Shown here: piece after piece, positions 62,315 through 64,000 of the stretch
How positions within the stretch are numbered: position 1 is the stretch's first letter
Layout: each line of letters begins with the position of its first letter
From: Apteryx mantelli
Lineage: Eukaryota > Chordata > Aves > Apterygiformes > Apterygidae
DNA: 64,000 bases
Direction: 5' to 3'
NCBI RefSeq assembly: GCF_036417845.1
Contig: NC_089991.1
Location: 14,229,001-14,293,000, forward strand
Notes under the pieces: generated by a model
Seen by the model: only the letters and a program-made list of their open reading frames with translations
The model's database searches: none
Told to the model about the DNA's origin: nothing
Program-made: the position numbers and the translations under genes

Positions 62315-64000
62315 ATACAGAAAGGGTGAAAATATTGTTGATTGCACTTAACAGGGAAACGAAGGCAGGTTGCCTCCTTGCAGAGGCTGCCTGTGTTTTA
62401 CAGTATGTCAGGCAGCAGGAGATGCATGTTAAACGATGTTAAGTCCCCTGCCACAGAAAGTCATCGCTACGCCCTCCCGTGGTGTCGTGGGAAGCTCTCA
62501 CAGCCTGTCTTGGAACGGTCTGCAGATACTTAGGACAGGCAGACATCCCAAACATCCCAAGTTCATGAACTGAAGTCTGGTATTGGTAAATTATGAGAAA
62601 AACCCTCAGCCTTAAAATCGCTTATGGTAAAACACCCCAGTTAGTAGCTATCACCATCTAACAGACCAAACCATCTCATGAGTTTAATAAACTCGATGTA
62701 CACTGGTATGACTGGCTGCGAGTGGGAGGAGGAAGCCTAGGACAAAATAAGAAGAAGCTGTGATTAAAGGAAAGACATCTTAAAAAACAGTCTTACTCTT
62801 CATGTTTCAGTACTCAAGTCACAGTGCAGTTTTCTGCTATTATTAGAGCAATTAAAATGCAGTTACTTTTTCATCTTTATTTCAGTTCTTGAATAATTAA
62901 AGGCACTTTACATCAAGGGTGACCCATAAATGAAGGCATTTCACATATGAAAAGCTGCAAAGGGTGGAAGACACCAGGGTATCAGCAGTGAGCAGAGTGC
63001 AACTGAGATATTGTTAATGCTACAGTAAGCTCCCTCCTTTGCGCAGCTCTACAGGATCATGGAAAGAGGCCAACTGCTGCATTTCTGTGCTTTATCTTGA
63101 TTAAACGGCTGTTTCAATTTGGTATTCACTCCTTTCATATTTGTAATCACTATAAGATTTTCATTTCATAGTATTCACTTATTTAACTGCTTGTTTCCTG
63201 CCAAGTCTAAAAAAAGAAAGGCTTTCCCCTCCCTTCTCCTTTTGGAGCTGTAATAAAGGCAGAAGAGTTTACACAAAATTACTTCTATATTTAAAGTCTC
63301 CTGATGTAAATCTCTGATTGCTTTAAATAACCGGAGCTGGTAGATTTTGCAAATAAGTATTAGTGTGAGAGAGAACAAGCTGCTGAGGGAGACTGACAGC
63401 AGCTGCAAGGGTGGAGGCAAGCCGAGGTGGAGGGGAGGGCAGTGGTGGGCTCACCTGCAGGGATGCCTCCCCTGCCCAGGTCCTCCAGAGGATTTTGGGG
63501 ATTGCCATGACTCCTTTACAGCTGTGTGTTGCCTACCTGTTAAGGGGCCACGCTCATCAAGCGCGTGTGCAGCGTTGCGGGGTTGGGAAAAGGCCCACAG
63601 AGTCTCTCAGAGGCACCGAGGCTTGGTCACTTCTCCGGAGACTTAGGAAGAAGAAAGATCACACTGCTGGGCTGAAGTGATTGCCAAACTGCCAGCAGTG
63701 GGGGAAAAAAAAACAAAAAAAACACCTCCTTTTGGTTTCTCATCATCTTGATTGAATATCATCCACCTTGTATCTCAGCCAAGGTGATGGGAAGAGAAAT
63801 ACTTTGGAAAGGAAGAAACCATTTTAGGTCTTATTTTATTATTAATATGCATGAGAATGAGAAATCAGCATATTCTCAGCCATCATCTGGACTAGTTATC
63901 TTTATGACATTCATTTGCCAACATACTTTTGTTGATGTTGAGCAATGTAGTTTAAAAAACTGAGTGTCTGGAAAGTTAGAAATCATTAGAGAGGAGCTGG
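62315..64000. other. Intergenic to window end, no gene recognised
   Basis: AT-rich DNA with a GC-rich patch at about 63400-63650 and a poly-A run near 63704-63722. No ATP10B exon was recognised. Confidence 0.5.

Noticed and set aside
56430..64000. Exons of ATP10B, the next gene expected by synteny
   Set aside because: No flippase motif or transmembrane segment of that family was recognised on the minus strand. The gene probably lies outside the window, apart from the uncertain 58.7-62.1 kb candidate.
1..64000. CRISPR arrays, operons, prophage, replication origins or endogenous retrovirus copies
   Set aside because: No direct-repeat arrays, bacterial signals, long terminal repeats or viral gene motifs were seen; the window is ordinary vertebrate nuclear DNA.

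Overview
This is vertebrate nuclear DNA, most likely from a bird. Three things support this: two split genes with GT-AG introns, a CR1 retrotransposon fragment of the kind common in birds and reptiles, and very few other interspersed repeats with short introns. The gene order SLU7 (minus), PTTG1 (plus), miR-146a (plus) matches the order I recall for human chromosome 5q33. The species cannot be named from the sequence.

Layout. Bases 1-12.8 kb hold SLU7 on the minus strand. It is a second-step pre-mRNA splicing factor, and I could assemble it as 15 coding exons with an unbroken 580-residue frame. A GC-rich bidirectional promoter at about 12.78-13.06 kb separates it from PTTG1 (securin), on the plus strand at 13.0-16.2 kb, with five coding exons and 194 residues. 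The promoter has two CCAAT boxes 32 bp apart upstream of a TTTAAA box, the layout typical of cell-cycle promoters. From 16.2 kb to the end there is no confidently recognised protein-coding gene. The clear feature there is the miR-146a hairpin at about 44.2 kb, inside a probable host-RNA exon that starts at a strong splice acceptor at 44134. Two candidate promoters for that host RNA lie upstream. One is a CpG island with a kappaB site at 26.7 kb. The other is a kappaB-TATA-octamer cluster at 33.9 kb.

The rest of 16-64 kb is AT-rich intergenic DNA broken by sharply bounded GC/CpG islands (about 35.9, 37.5, 39.3-39.7, 41.2, 42.5, 47.7-48.3 and 54.8-56.4 kb). It also holds simple repeats, one diverged duplicated segment pair near 53.4/53.9 kb, and one degraded ancient amniote repeat near 34.4 kb. 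A possible two-exon minus-strand coding segment at 58.7-62.1 kb has compatible splice sites and phase but is not recognised.

How the parts relate. SLU7 and PTTG1 share a promoter but act in different processes, splicing and sister-chromatid cohesion. miR-146a is a known NF-kappaB-induced repressor of innate immune signalling, so kappaB elements upstream of it are the most biologically suggestive regulatory signal here. I found nothing that qualifies as a new biological system. The most useful leads are the miR-146a promoter candidates, the orphan CpG island at 48 kb and the 58.7-62.1 kb coding candidate.
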